From Cladophialophora immunda (lineage: Eukaryota; Ascomycota; Eurotiomycetes; Chaetothyriales; Herpotrichiellaceae): a stretch of DNA of 64,000 nt. Position 1 is the stretch's first letter, and each line of letters begins with the position of its first letter. Shown one piece after another: positions 1-11,046 of this stretch. The stretch spans positions 2,626,485-2,690,484 of the forward strand of contig NW_015622542.1 in NCBI RefSeq assembly GCF_000835495.1, read 5' to 3'. Both the position numbers and the translations under genes were made by a program. The notes beneath the pieces are model-generated. The model was not told where the DNA came from and searched no databases. It worked only from the letters and a program-made list of their open reading frames with translations.

Positions 1-604
1 GTCGCCGGCTTGACCTGACCGGCAATAGCGCGTTAGCCATGGATTGACCCCCTGTGGACAGTGTGGAGGAAGCCTGGAGACTAGCTGGAGCAGGGCAAGC
101 TGCTCACGGGCAAGTTTTTAGGGTTTGGACAAGGCACGACATGGGCTTGAGATGGGAGCACGGGAGTTGCAAGGATCTCTCGTCCAGGTGCAGCCATTGG
201 TGGTCCCTGTCGTCCCATGTGCCCAGCGTCACTTTTCCCTTCTCTTGGAGACGAAGTCAATTGTGCGCTCCGTCAGTCACCGTTAAAGTCTGATGTGGCG
301 GTCAAGGAAAGAGGAGGCATGGCAACGCCAGCACAAGGAACAAGCGGTGGAGGACTGCGGGCTGCGGGCTGCTACGTGGCACACGCTCAGCGACAAGAAA
401 CAAGAACCAAAAAAGCAAAAGAGAGGTTTGGTGACGGCAGCCGAAGCGACGAAGCGAAGCATGCTCAGGAGCTAAAATGATGAACTGCATGCAGCAGCCA
501 TGGTCCTTGGGCCATCCGTTATTGACCATTGACCGTAGCGCCAGCTGCACCACCGTGGAACCATGGAACCGTGGACCATGGACCGTGGCGGCCCTGCAGC
601 TCCA

Positions 605-626
605 TATTATTATTATTATCATTATT
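605..626. repeat. ATT trinucleotide microsatellite
   Basis: An ATT/ATC run of about seven units lies in non-coding DNA. Confidence 0.8.
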
Positions 627-987
627 ACTCGTATTTGCTGCCAAGCTCCGTGCTCCGATCCCCGTTTTGTTTCCACGTTGCGAGGCCATTGTGGCCATTC
701 CCCCCAGCAGTACCGAGTAGTGTCATGGCCACTCAGCGCTCAGTTGCCCTTCGACTGCCCGAGTACCTCGTAATGCCCCCCAGCGCACCATACCTACAGT
801 AGACATGCAATATGCAATTCAGAGGGACGAGTAGTTGCAGGATCAGTGACTCGACTGACTCGGTGAACCCTCACAGCACCCATCTAGTGTGAGCGGCTCT
901 ACCTATGGAGGCAACAGTTTGAGAGTTTAACAAAGAGCTCCTCACTTCCCGTTATTTGTGGTTGTTCTTCCTCTTCCTTCCATATCC

Positions 988-1016
988 TCTCTCTCTCTCC
1001 GTGTGTGTGAGTGAGA
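988..1016. repeat. CT/GT simple-sequence stretch
   Basis: A run of CT dinucleotides is followed by GT dinucleotides in non-coding DNA. It may be part of a pyrimidine-rich promoter leader, but no gene start follows convincingly. Confidence 0.6.
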
Positions 1017-1657
1017 GAAAAGCCAACAGCGGCTCTCGATCCTTGCTCAGTTTCATCCTTCTCCCTTGTTGGAGCCATACGACGGCTCTTTTCCCCCTGT
1101 TAGCAGCACACTGCATCCGATGTCCTGCCGCCTCCCACTAAGATACAACTTCTGCAAAGCCAGTCTCCCTGCCCGTCATCCTGACCGCTTCCTCCTGTCC
1201 ATATTAATGCCTTCATCGGTTTCTTGTCTCCGCTGCCCCTTTGCGTTCACCTCCAGAAGTGTGTCCCGACTCGAGGGTTGATCCTGCTTCCACTCCCAAC
1301 TTAAAATGGGGATGGTTCGCAGCACTCGTGTGATTGGATAATAGCATACCCTGCAAGCCCTTCGGAACCTGGTTTCCATTCTGATGTTTGGGAATTCGTC
1401 GGCCTTCTTCGATGGTGACCCTTCATCTCGTCCTCTATTGCGCTGGCCAAGTTAGCTGATTGGCAGGAAAATCTGATGTTCCCGACATACCTGTACGCAG
1501 GCGCACATGACTGAAACGAGAAGTCCAAGATTTTAGCCTTGAACGCCGAGCCGGCATGGGGCAAGAGAGATTGTCAGTGCCGTCGTTGTGGCACGAACAG
1601 AAGGGGTTATGAGAAACAATCGGTGAACGTCATGTTCAAGCAATGCTCCCGGACCGT

Positions 1658-4600
1658 TCACTTGCCGTCGTCCTGACCTCCCTCCATCTGACCATACGCT
1701 GGTCCTTGTGGGGGTCCATTCATCGCAGGTCCATGAGCTGGTTGCATTTGGTGATGCATCTTTTGCGACATCTGGCCATATCCACTACTCATGGTTCGGT
1801 GCTGCATGGCATATCCCTGATGGGGTGTAGAACCGTACTGGTGCCCACCTCCATAGCTGCCACGATGCATACCCATTTGTTGCTGCGGATATGCCATCGG
1901 CGCTGCTCCCTGGTTGGAGACGCTAAACATCATGCTGGGCGCAGGTGGGTGGCCTTGTTGTGATCCTTGCTGCATCATCATCGGCGCCATGCGTCCCGGA
2001 CTGGAGTAGCCTCCATTCTGCTGGGGATATACTTGACTTGGATTTGGCGAATACATTTGCATTTGGTGATTGAAGTGCTGCGGCACCGCCATGAACGGGC
2101 CGTTGGATGGCTGTTGGACCATCATTGGCGCACTCATCTGCCCCACCTGAGCATGCATCATGCCAGGAGTTCCTGGATATGGCCGCATTTGCATGGGCAT
2201 CTGACCGGAAGGCGTCCCGAAATACGGTTGCGATTGGTAAGAGAGTTGTGCAGGGTGTGTCATGGGCGAAGCATAGGCCGAAGCTTGACGAGAAGCCATA
2301 TTTGGCGATGAGAATACACCTGGCGTCGCTGCTCCGTATTGCATTCGATGACCGCCATCCTCGTATTGATGAGGAAACTGGTGTGGGCCGGTGTGTGGCA
2401 CGTGCTGTGGTGTTGAAATGTGTGGGATGTTGGCCGGTCCATTAGGTATTGACATACCTTGTCCAAGGTATGGAATATGATGGCTCGACGATGATCGACT
2501 CTGAGCAGGCGAGATTACAGGATGTGCCACGGGCTGTTCAAATACTTCCTCGTACGTCTTTTGATCGTTCTCAGGCTTGACAGTCCATCTCGGGCCCGTT
2601 TGGAAAGCATTCGGGATGCCACCATTGCTACTATAGTCTTTTTGCACCTCCTCGGTCTTTGCACCCTCTGTGGACTTCTTCGGAGCATGCTCTGCTTTCA
2701 TCCGAACAATGGGGTTGAAGTCTTTGGCAATAGAGGGTCTCTGGGAAGCCGGCTTTGGCTTCCTGTTACCAAAGAACACCGAAGGAGACGCCGTTCTAGA
2801 GATGGAACCCGCACGTTGGGTCGAGCCTGGGCTTGAAGGGGTTTGCGAAGGCCCAGCTGGGTTGAAGGAGGCGGCAGTTGGACGAAATTCGGAAGCTTTC
2901 ACATTGAGATTGAATTTTCCAGAAATGGCGGAATTGGGGGTGTGCATATTGGACCGCTGCGGGCTGGTCATTCCAGCTTGATCGGCCATGGGCCCGGTTG
3001 GAGGGACTCGTCCTTCAATAATGGGAATTGGGGCAGGAATAGGAGGAGGCTGGATGCCTTTGCGATCTTGCTGATGTCCACTAAACCTTGATTGATATGG
3101 AGCGCTGTTATTTCGACCTGGAAAAAGTGGTGGCTGTTGCTGGCCTGCGGATCGGTCAGAGCGGCCCGCTGGTTGGAATCCCCCGCGACCACGATGGAAC
3201 ACTTGTCGTTCCGGCACAGGTGGTTGAGGTTGTGGAACATCGGCTTTGCGGGTGGTGTTGCTGGCCACTGGGGCCTGCGAAGGGCTCGCCGTAGTAGTGG
3301 AAGTTGATTCGCTGGATTCCTTTTGTGCTTTTTCGACGATAGCCTCCTGCTTAGCTGGGTCTTTGGCTAGGATGCCGATCAGGTCGTTCGGGATGGGGGT
3401 CTTGAGTTTGAACGTCTTTGAGAAGCGGAGGAGTTCGTTCAACTTAGCAACGCGGTCTTGGTTCGCTTGAGCCTTTCTTCTCTCAATAACCCTTTGCTTC
3501 TCGAGATCGGCGAATTGGCGGAATTGGTGGAGGACCTTAACTTCAACGTTTTCGGTAGGACCTTGAGAGATGACTTTGTTGCTAGGTTGCGATTCGACAT
3601 TGGTCGACTCAACCTTGCTGGGGTTCGCTGGAGTAGCGGGTTTGACAGCCTTGTCTGGCTCAGCGCTCTGTGCTGACGTCGTACCATTTGGTTCAGATAC
3701 CGGCTTGTCTGGAGCAGGTGCCGTGCTCTTCTCAATGGTGACAGGTACATCTCTTTCGTGTTTCGACTTTTGCGTGTTGGCCACGGCCGGCTCTGGTCGA
3801 GAAAGTTGCGCGGATATGATTGCGGGATCTACGGGCGCTCCTGGAACAGTCACTTGGCCGGTAGGCGCACGCCTTGCCGGAGGTGTGTATTTGTTCGCTC
3901 CACCAACAGACAGTGATGGATAGGATTGCTCATCCCGACGAACTCCACTGTATTTCTCTTCCTCGTCCTCACCATCGTTCTCGAGAGCCTGACCACGTTC
4001 CTCGCGAACGTGTGCATTTGTCGATGTTGAGCCTTCAATCTCCCGCGCGATCCGTTCGGCTTCAGCTTCCCGGCGCTTGTAGGATGGTGCGTTGCGATCG
4101 ATGGTGGTTGTATAGAGGTTCTCATCGTAGGTGCTCTTAGCGCCGAACAACTGAGAGTTGGTAGCGAACTGATCCCAAGCAGCGTTGTTCCCCGACCCCA
4201 ATGAATAGTCAGTGTTATCTGGTCCTTCTGGTACCCATTTTTGGAGTTCGCGTTCACCCCGAACTTGATTGCCAGAGATATCGGTGTCAGTTTGAAAAGA
4301 AGTCGAGGAGGACCCTGCGGGCGTGGGGTTAGCGGGCACTTTGGAATGATCGGGTCGTGTATGCATACCGTTGGTGAGTTTCGAAGTCTCTGGCAGAGAG
4401 AAGTCGGCGATGGTCATATCGGCCATATCCTTCAGATCAAAGTTCATTGCATACTCTGGACTCGAGCCAACTAAGGCCGCTTCCCGAGGTACCACACCGT
4501 TGGCCTGACCTGGAGTGGCAGGTTGTAGTTTTCTAACCATCTTGAGAGTGATCTTGGTGCTGGTCGGTGTGAGTGATGAACCAGACAACAGGCCCTCGAA

Positions 4601-5209
4601 CTTTTCTCCTGATCTGGACGTAAGGATGATGTTCAAACCCTGCACGAAATGTCAGTTACCATCTCATTGATAGTGGATCGAGACTGGAGTATACTATAGC
4701 CGCCCCAAAGAGGAAGATCAATCTCTCGTGTGCTTGTTTGTCTGTAATGCCTGCATCCCGCTGCGGTGTGGACCTCATGACGTTTGTGTTCCTGGACTGG
4801 GCAGTGTTCCCATTCTGGTGGATGGGCATGGAGCCCCGTTGCTGGAATGAGTTTGAGGATGAACCCCAGACCTTCTGAGAAGTCGGTCGCCTAGCACTTG
4901 TTTTGATCAGCGACTGCGATTTTGAAAGTTGACGCAGGATTGCATCGCACCTTGTCCCAGATGGGACGAGGATGTTGGCCAAAGGGAAAAAGTCCAGCCA
5001 GCAAAGTTGAGGGGGGGAACGTCTCGAGTTGCGTGTGCATACCTTGAAATTCCGTCACCACCAGCACCACCGGGACTCTGCTTGCGCCCTGCATCCACAG
5101 CCTTCTGGTTGCTACTTGATCTCATTGTGGCCCTTGCCAAACCATTATTTTGTGGTGGGTTGACTGCAGTATTCAAATTCGGGGATGGGATGCTGGCTGC
5201 AGAGGCCAT
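1658..5209 (-). CDS. PBP1: Ataxin-2/Pbp1 homologue, stress-granule RNA-binding protein
   Basis: Predicted 1114 aa in three exons: 5209-5043, 4890-4695 and 4639-1658. The introns of 152 and 55 bp keep phase. The Sm-like domain spans the second intron, from about residue 105 (QAHERLIFLF) to 155. An LsmAD region follows at about 275-330 (WDQFATNSQLFG, then RREAEAERIAREIE). The middle is disordered and Pro/Ser/Thr-rich. The last ~250 residues are rich in Met, Gln, Pro, Gly and Tyr. Ataxin-2/Pbp1 proteins bind poly(A)-binding protein, form stress granules and modulate TORC1 and mRNA stability. The chosen start is the first ATG of the exon (MASAASIPSP); the frame stays open further upstream, so an earlier exon cannot be excluded. 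The C-terminal Met richness matches the redox-sensing segment of yeast Pbp1. Family assignment is secure; exact N-terminus is less so. Confidence 0.9.
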
Positions 5210-6066
5210 GAGCTGCCCGAGTCGGTAGCCACGTCGCACAGGAGGTGCTCTGGATACGAGCTGAATCGACGGGAACCGGCCAGTCAGACTGCGACTGTGT
5301 TGTGGAGGATTCGGAGGTTCTGTGAGATCCCGGGGTCAAAGAATAGACAGCGAGACAGCAACGGAGCGGCCTTGAATGTCTCGGTGGAGGGCCGTTGGCA
5401 GTGGCAGGGACGGTGGTCAGAGGGCACGAGCCTCAGGGAAAAAAGTCGAGTGGTGGTGGAAATGGGGATGGGGACTGGGCAACTCTGAGAAGCTGGCGGA
5501 AAAGGCGCAGGCACTGGCTGCAGTCACAATTGCGGGACCGAGACACAGGGCCGCAGAGACCTTGGGGACCTCGCAAACCAAGCACGAGAATAATTTTAAA
5601 AAGGAGGGTGATGGACTGACAAGCGGCCCGCTAACAGTCTAGCCTGGAGGGACGTGCAAGAATGAAGAATGCAGCAGCAATTGAGTAACAGAAACTGCAA
5701 CGAAGGGGGACGGATGAGATGGATGAGAGGGATGGAAAGGGAGGAGAGAAGTGAGGTTGTGCTTTGCGGCTGCGGTTGCGGTTGTTCTGTCTGTCGGGGC
5801 TTGTTTGAGGAGTTTCGCTTTGGGAAAATCGACCAAACCAAAAGCTGGAGACAGAGTCGAGCGTTTGACAGCCTGTTTCCCCGAAGGGTGGATTCTGGAG
5901 CCCATGAGGCCCAGGAGCCGCACGATGAGTGGCCGGCTGGGCACCCAGAACCCTAGAGCCGTCAACCGTCACTCGGGCGGGAGCTGCCTTTTCCATGGCC
6001 CTCTAGGCGTCTACGCCTGCTCTTCAGGCTCGCACGCACTTGAGCCACCGGCTGAACGTGGTACTA
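5210..6066. promoter_or_regulatory. Pbp1 upstream region
   Basis: This non-coding stretch should carry the Pbp1 promoter and 5' leader, which read leftward. Several short frames overlap on both strands and none looks conserved. A 5' UTR intron is possible but cannot be fixed from the sequence. Confidence 0.4.
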
Positions 6067-6445
6067 TCAATTCGTCGGAGTACCTTCAATCCTCTCAGCT
6101 ACAAAGAAGGGAGCATAATTGTCTAGAAATGTCTCGGTCAGTTTGTTATTCTTATCCATCACCATCAGCTTTTTCTTCTCCCCTCGGTACCAACGTGGAG
6201 CAAGCCGCTGAGTGATGCCCGCGCCCCCAAAATCCTCTGGCTGAAATTGCATCTCACCTTCTTCATTTATCATCTCGAATTTGTACCGAGCTGAACAGGT
6301 GCGAAAAGCGCGTGCCACGGATCTTCTCCGACTCCCTTTGTTTCCGACGGTCGTCGATCGCTCCCCCTTCCCCGCCCGCGCCAACGAATGATGGTTGAAG
6401 CTCTGCCTCTGGAGTGTCCAAAAAGAGGAGGCCTCTGCGCGCCAT
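6067..6445 (-). CDS. Candidate small protein of unknown function, two exons
   Basis: I do not recognise this protein. Two adjacent reading frames look coding: one begins MARRGLLFLDTPEAELQPSF at 6445, the other contains FEMINEEGEMQFQPEDFGG and ends at 6067. A 58-bp intron (6348-6291, starting GTCGGA and ending TGTTCAG after a pyrimidine-rich stretch) joins them in phase, giving 106 aa (exons 6445-6349 and 6290-6067). The product is hydrophilic with an acidic middle and a basic stretch (RWYRGEKKKL), and has no signal peptide or membrane segment. The donor site is weak. A frameshifted remnant or a sequencing indel near 6290 would look similar. Confidence 0.35.
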
Positions 6446-6746
6446 AATACTGAAACCTACTCGTCACGACACTTCATCACGATCAGAATCCGTCATTATT
6501 GCGGCGAGCCTGGGAAAAGCACTGCATTTCCCTGCCTTCGTGACTAATATGTGGTACCTGCGTTCGTTTGGCATGTCGTTCATCAAAGTTGACGAGTCAC
6601 TGCTCAGCGGCCTCTACCTCACTCCCGCTACAATTCACAGTAGAATCCACTGTCAACCTGCGTTGCCCGTAAATACTGCGCTCTGCATGCTTCATTTGCG
6701 TTTCGCTAAGCCGTAACAATTCAAATCCGTCCAGCTGCCCATTGCA

Positions 6747-9700
6747 TCACAATCTCAATGCGTTGAGAATGGCCGAGGTCATTGATCGGTACTGGTTCAT
6801 TCCCCCTTGCACCTTCTTGAACTGAATTCCATGAAGCGAAAGAAGAGGGATCTTCACAATTGCAATCTCAAATTTGAGCACCAATCGCTCACCGTTGTCC
6901 TCTTGTACTCGAGTTCGTGTCGCGGCTCCATCGTGAGTTTCGGATCCGCGATTCTGTTGCAAGTACTCATCCGACCCTTCGGAGTTGGTCACGAAACTCT
7001 GGTCTGGTTGTCTCCTTCTCGTATGATGTCGGCTTAAACGGTCGTCTCTGATATCTTCTCTCTCTTTACCCCGGAAAGCGCCGCCAAATGAAATCCGCCG
7101 TTGGTGGCCGCTTGTCACGCGTCCACTTCTGTCTTCGTCAAGTCCGGCTACGGGCTCCTTGACCCCTTCGAGGTTAATGCTAGGCGCGTGTCTGCAAGAA
7201 AAGCCCCCCTTGATCACGGTATATTGCACTCCAAGTTGATTCAAGACACGAATAATGTCGTGTCTGATGAATTCAGGCGGCTTACTGCTGGTAGTGGAAG
7301 TCGAGAATAACCCCTTGAGACTGGCTGGTTTGGAAATTTCGGTCCCCGGAGTATCAGGGATGGCCGGTGTGTCAAGTGCATCCACCCCATCTCGCATTTC
7401 AGCATCCGTCTCCTCAGGGACATTAGCCTCTGCTCGACGCTCTTCATGGCGGCGGCGGCGGGCCTGAATGCTCTCCTGCCGTGCGTGGCCCAAAGACTTC
7501 GTACGTGTAGTAGTAGGAGTGCGTGGTGTCGTCAGAGGGCTGGCGTTGGGAGCGGGCTTGTCTGTAAGTTCCACACCCTTGCCACCTCGACCGGCGTTGA
7601 CACTCGATTGGTCGGAGCCGCTAGTAGGCGGAGGCTCAGGCGCGAGCATTGGAGACTCGTTGCCCGACGTTCCTCTGTGCAGAACGCGTCGTGGGCGATA
7701 CTCCGCCGAGTTGACGCTGGTTGATCGGCCCAGGAATTTCCCGGCTCTAGATAACCCGCCACTGGCGCTCAGAAGACCCTCATGCTGTGGCTGACTCCCT
7801 CCCTGGTGATGGGTTGTTGGGCTTGGGTCTCTTCTCCGTGAGCGTCGAACAGAGAAGGACTTGCGCGGAGGAGTTACTGAATCAGCCGGAGGTTGAATGT
7901 TCAGAGCCGGGGGAGGCTGCGGCCGTTCCAGATCTCGATCTCGGTAGCGTCTAGTACTAAACCTTCGCAAAAGACCCAAGGCAGTACCCTCGCGCTTCGC
8001 AGGCTGATCAGGTTGAGGAATTGCATTCGATGGGATCGCACTTGGAGGAGGCTTTCTCTCGGCAGCTTCCAATGACTTCGCACCATGCGGTACATCGTCT
8101 TCGCCATTTGTTCGAGCACGCGGTCTTGCCCGGCCCCCAGTGGCCTTCTCTCCCGGCATTTCTGGGGCGAACGTGTTTGTATGAGCAGCTTCCGGTGTAG
8201 GCAGCCCGGGGAGTTTGAGAGGCGTCTCCTTTTCCGTCATGGGCATGGCCAGCGCACCGGGATTCTGTTGCTGTCGTTCTCGGTCCCGTTTTTCACGTGC
8301 GAGGTAATATATGGAGACCAGTGGGCTGTAAGCGTTGATGGGATCAAGACCTCTGATGGCTTCTGAAGACGGTGCCGAGAGACCTTCCCGACTAATTGAA
8401 TTTCGTCGTTTGTAAAAGTCGAAGACTCCACGCTTCTTCTCTCCACTGCTCGAGGCATGGCTGTAGTCTTCCTTGGCACTTCTGCGAATAGCATTCTGAT
8501 AATCCTCCGACTCGATGATCCGAGTGAGCTGTTCGGTAATGTAGGCCGAAGAGCCAAAATCAAAACCCTGCATTTTGTCAATGACCTCTGGGTCGAGCGG
8601 TAATTGAAGGGGCTCCCTGTGTGGGAGATAATTGTCCGGTGGGCCGTTGAAGCCTTTCGTCATCCATGGATGGTTCATAATTTCCTGAAGACTGGCTCGA
8701 TCTCGCGGATCCACCACGAGCATGCGCGAAATGATATTCTTACACTCTGGAAGCCGTTAGAATATGGAAAACTCTCGGATCAGGGCCAAAAACCTACCAG
8801 CTGTTAGCCATTGAGGGTAGTCGACGATACCTCTTTTGATCTTTGCGTGCAATTGAGGCATGCTTTGGTCGTCAAATGGGACCTTGCCACAGACAAGAAC
8901 ATAAAGAACAATCCCGAAACTCCATACATCAACCTCGGGGCCAGTGTACTGACGTGCTTGCAACAGTTCCGGTGCCGCGAAATACAGACTCCCGCAGAAT
9001 GTTTTCAGAAGCGACCGAGGGGAATAAAGGTTGGAAAGGCCGAAGTCGATGATCTTGATGTCCCCGGTCTTGCTGATAAGAATATTCTCGATCTTGAGAT
9101 CCCGATGAACGATGCTGTTTCGATGGCAGTAGTCCAGGGCGCTTGCAATCTGTCGAGCGAACTTCCGTGCTTGTTTCTCTTTGAGCCTGCCATGAGCGAT
9201 AATGTAATCAAGCATCTGCCCACCATTCACATACTCAAAAAGCATGTACCAGTGATAGTTGGTCCTCTGGACATCGATCATTCCACAAATGTATGGGTGA
9301 GACAACAATGACACCATAGCTGCCTCTCTTGCTGTTCGGATTTCTTTCGACCGATCCGCGCGCTCATCTTTCGGATTTCCTTGCTCGTCGGCCGCCTGTC
9401 GCGGGACGATTTTGATAGCTGCCTGCTCTCCACTATCAATGTTCCTGGCCAGCTTGACCTTTCCCATGCTACCCTGGCCAATTGTCTTCCCCAGTGACCA
9501 AGTCCCGGTCTGACATGTTATCGATGTTCTTCTTCGACCGATTGTGGGATAGGTCTGCGAGGCGTGCGTCTCGGTTCTTGAGGTGGTACTAGGCGGGGGT
9601 TGTGAGGTTGTTCCGTTGGCAACTACTGTCGTAGGTGCAGTTAGATCCTGGCTATTCCGTCGAGATCCAGGTCGGGAGGAAGAACGCCCATGGGCAGATG

Positions 9701-10001
9701 CCTCTGAATGATGTTCCCCTCTCCCATCTCGAGAGGTGCTCCGACGAGAGGAAGTGGTGCGAGCAACATTTGATTGTTCGAAATCTCTGCGAGCGACATT
9801 CGCAAGAGCCGTGGGATTGGATTGAGGAGGATTTTCGTGGGTTCTGGATCCCGAGCGGACATGATTTGAGGGTCTGGTGTTTGTGGAACGCGTCCTTGTA
9901 GGCTGGGAGGGCGAGGTGGCAGCGTACGAAGAAGGAGGGTTGCGGGAGGTCGAGTGACTGCGCACCAGCGACGGCGACTGTTGTGATGCTGTCGTGGCCA
10001 T
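6747..10001 (-). CDS. KIN1: Kin1/MARK-family serine/threonine protein kinase with KA1 domain
   Basis: Predicted 1067 aa in two exons (10001-8798 and 8746-6747) with a 51-bp intron inside the kinase domain that restores [15 protein letters not shown] Ser/Arg/Pro-rich leader of about 165 residues precedes the kinase domain. The domain starts at [18 protein letters not shown] with the glycine loop, keeps the Lys of AAIKIV, the catalytic HRDLKIEN and the DFG of IIDFGLSN, and has an APE-type segment (AAPELL). A long basic, disordered linker follows, then a C-terminal KA1-like domain (ending near [15 protein letters not shown]) that in this family binds acidic membrane lipids. Kin1 orthologues act in polarity, exocytosis, cell-wall integrity and the ER stress response. 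The start is the first ATG, and no further exon is needed. Confidence 0.92.
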
Positions 10002-11046
10002 TTTCGTGACCGCAGTGGACGATTCGAATCGGTCACCGTTCAGACTCTTCGGTTGTTTGATCGGAGACCAGATCGAGTGTCACGTTTGCGGCAGGAATTC
10101 AAGGACCAACACGCCAGTATGAGACGCACGGACGGCAAGCCAACGTCAAACCCCTTGGGCCTTGGGGCTTTGCAGCCACAAGGCTTTGTTCGGGAGTTGC
10201 TCGATTCAGTATCCGGTCTGTATCGTTGGATATGGCTCGAATAGGGTGAGTCTCTTCAGACGACGCTCAGAGAGATCACTGCAAGGAAATGGCCCGACTA
10301 ATAGTATCATCGAGTTCTCGCGTAAAGTCGAAGGTGGGCAGAGCAGATAGTAAGATGACCGCAGCTCTGTCAGGTCCAACGCAGATCGGGGCGGGGAGAA
10401 TGTTAGAGGAGGTTGTGGCGGCGGATCAAACGAGATTGATGACCTGAGGCGAAATGACGGTACCAATGCTCTGTTTCAAGTTGTTCAGGACCTGGGTTGG
10501 AAGTTGGAATCAAGTTGTGAACGTTTGATTGATGGGCGCAGGCAAAAGCACGGTGCACAGAACCTGACAAAACACGCATGAGGGGAGTTTAATGCTTCCG
10601 TGACACTTCCAGGCTCTCCAAAGCAACTCTACCAGGCCAACAATGGGCTGGTACATCAGCTACTGGTTGGTGGTCCGTTTAGACTGGGTGCTTAGAGCTC
10701 ACTCAGTGATGTGATTAGTGGACGCGGCATTTAACCAGATGTTCGGGATCGGTGCCCGTATCAGACCTAACCGGCTGCTAGGATCTCGACGCGTAGGCAC
10801 CCAAGAATCAGAAGTCGTCTGACCGTCTGACCGCCAACAGGCTGGCGATCAATGCCCACAATCTGTCTGCCAGACAAGATCACCTTACATCACCAGGGAC
10901 GCAGTAAGGAAAATAATCTGCGAACAATTGCCTGCACGAGCTCACCCGCCACAGATGGATTTTGTGCAATAGGCCTGCGCCCGTGGACCCGCAGTCTGTT
11001 CCTTCATACCGCTTCTTGACAATGTGAGCCTCACGCTGCTCCAAAC
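10002..11046. promoter_or_regulatory. Divergent promoter between KIN1 and the G-patch gene
   Basis: About 1 kb separates the two start codons, which face away from each other. I see no conserved coding frame, so both promoters must lie here. Confidence 0.5.

Larger units (their letters stand above)
1..1657. other. Intergenic region downstream of the Pbp1 gene
   Basis: No coding region is supported here. The open frames are short, mutually overlapping and lack family features. The stretch contains an (ATT)n-like microsatellite at about 605-626 and a CT/GT-rich stretch at about 988-1016. It should contain the 3' untranslated region of the Pbp1 gene, which runs leftward and stops at 1658. Confidence 0.6.

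Noticed and set aside
8811..9311. 166-codon plus-strand frame opposite the KIN1 kinase domain
   Set aside because: The minus strand encodes the invariant kinase motifs here, so this frame is a shadow.
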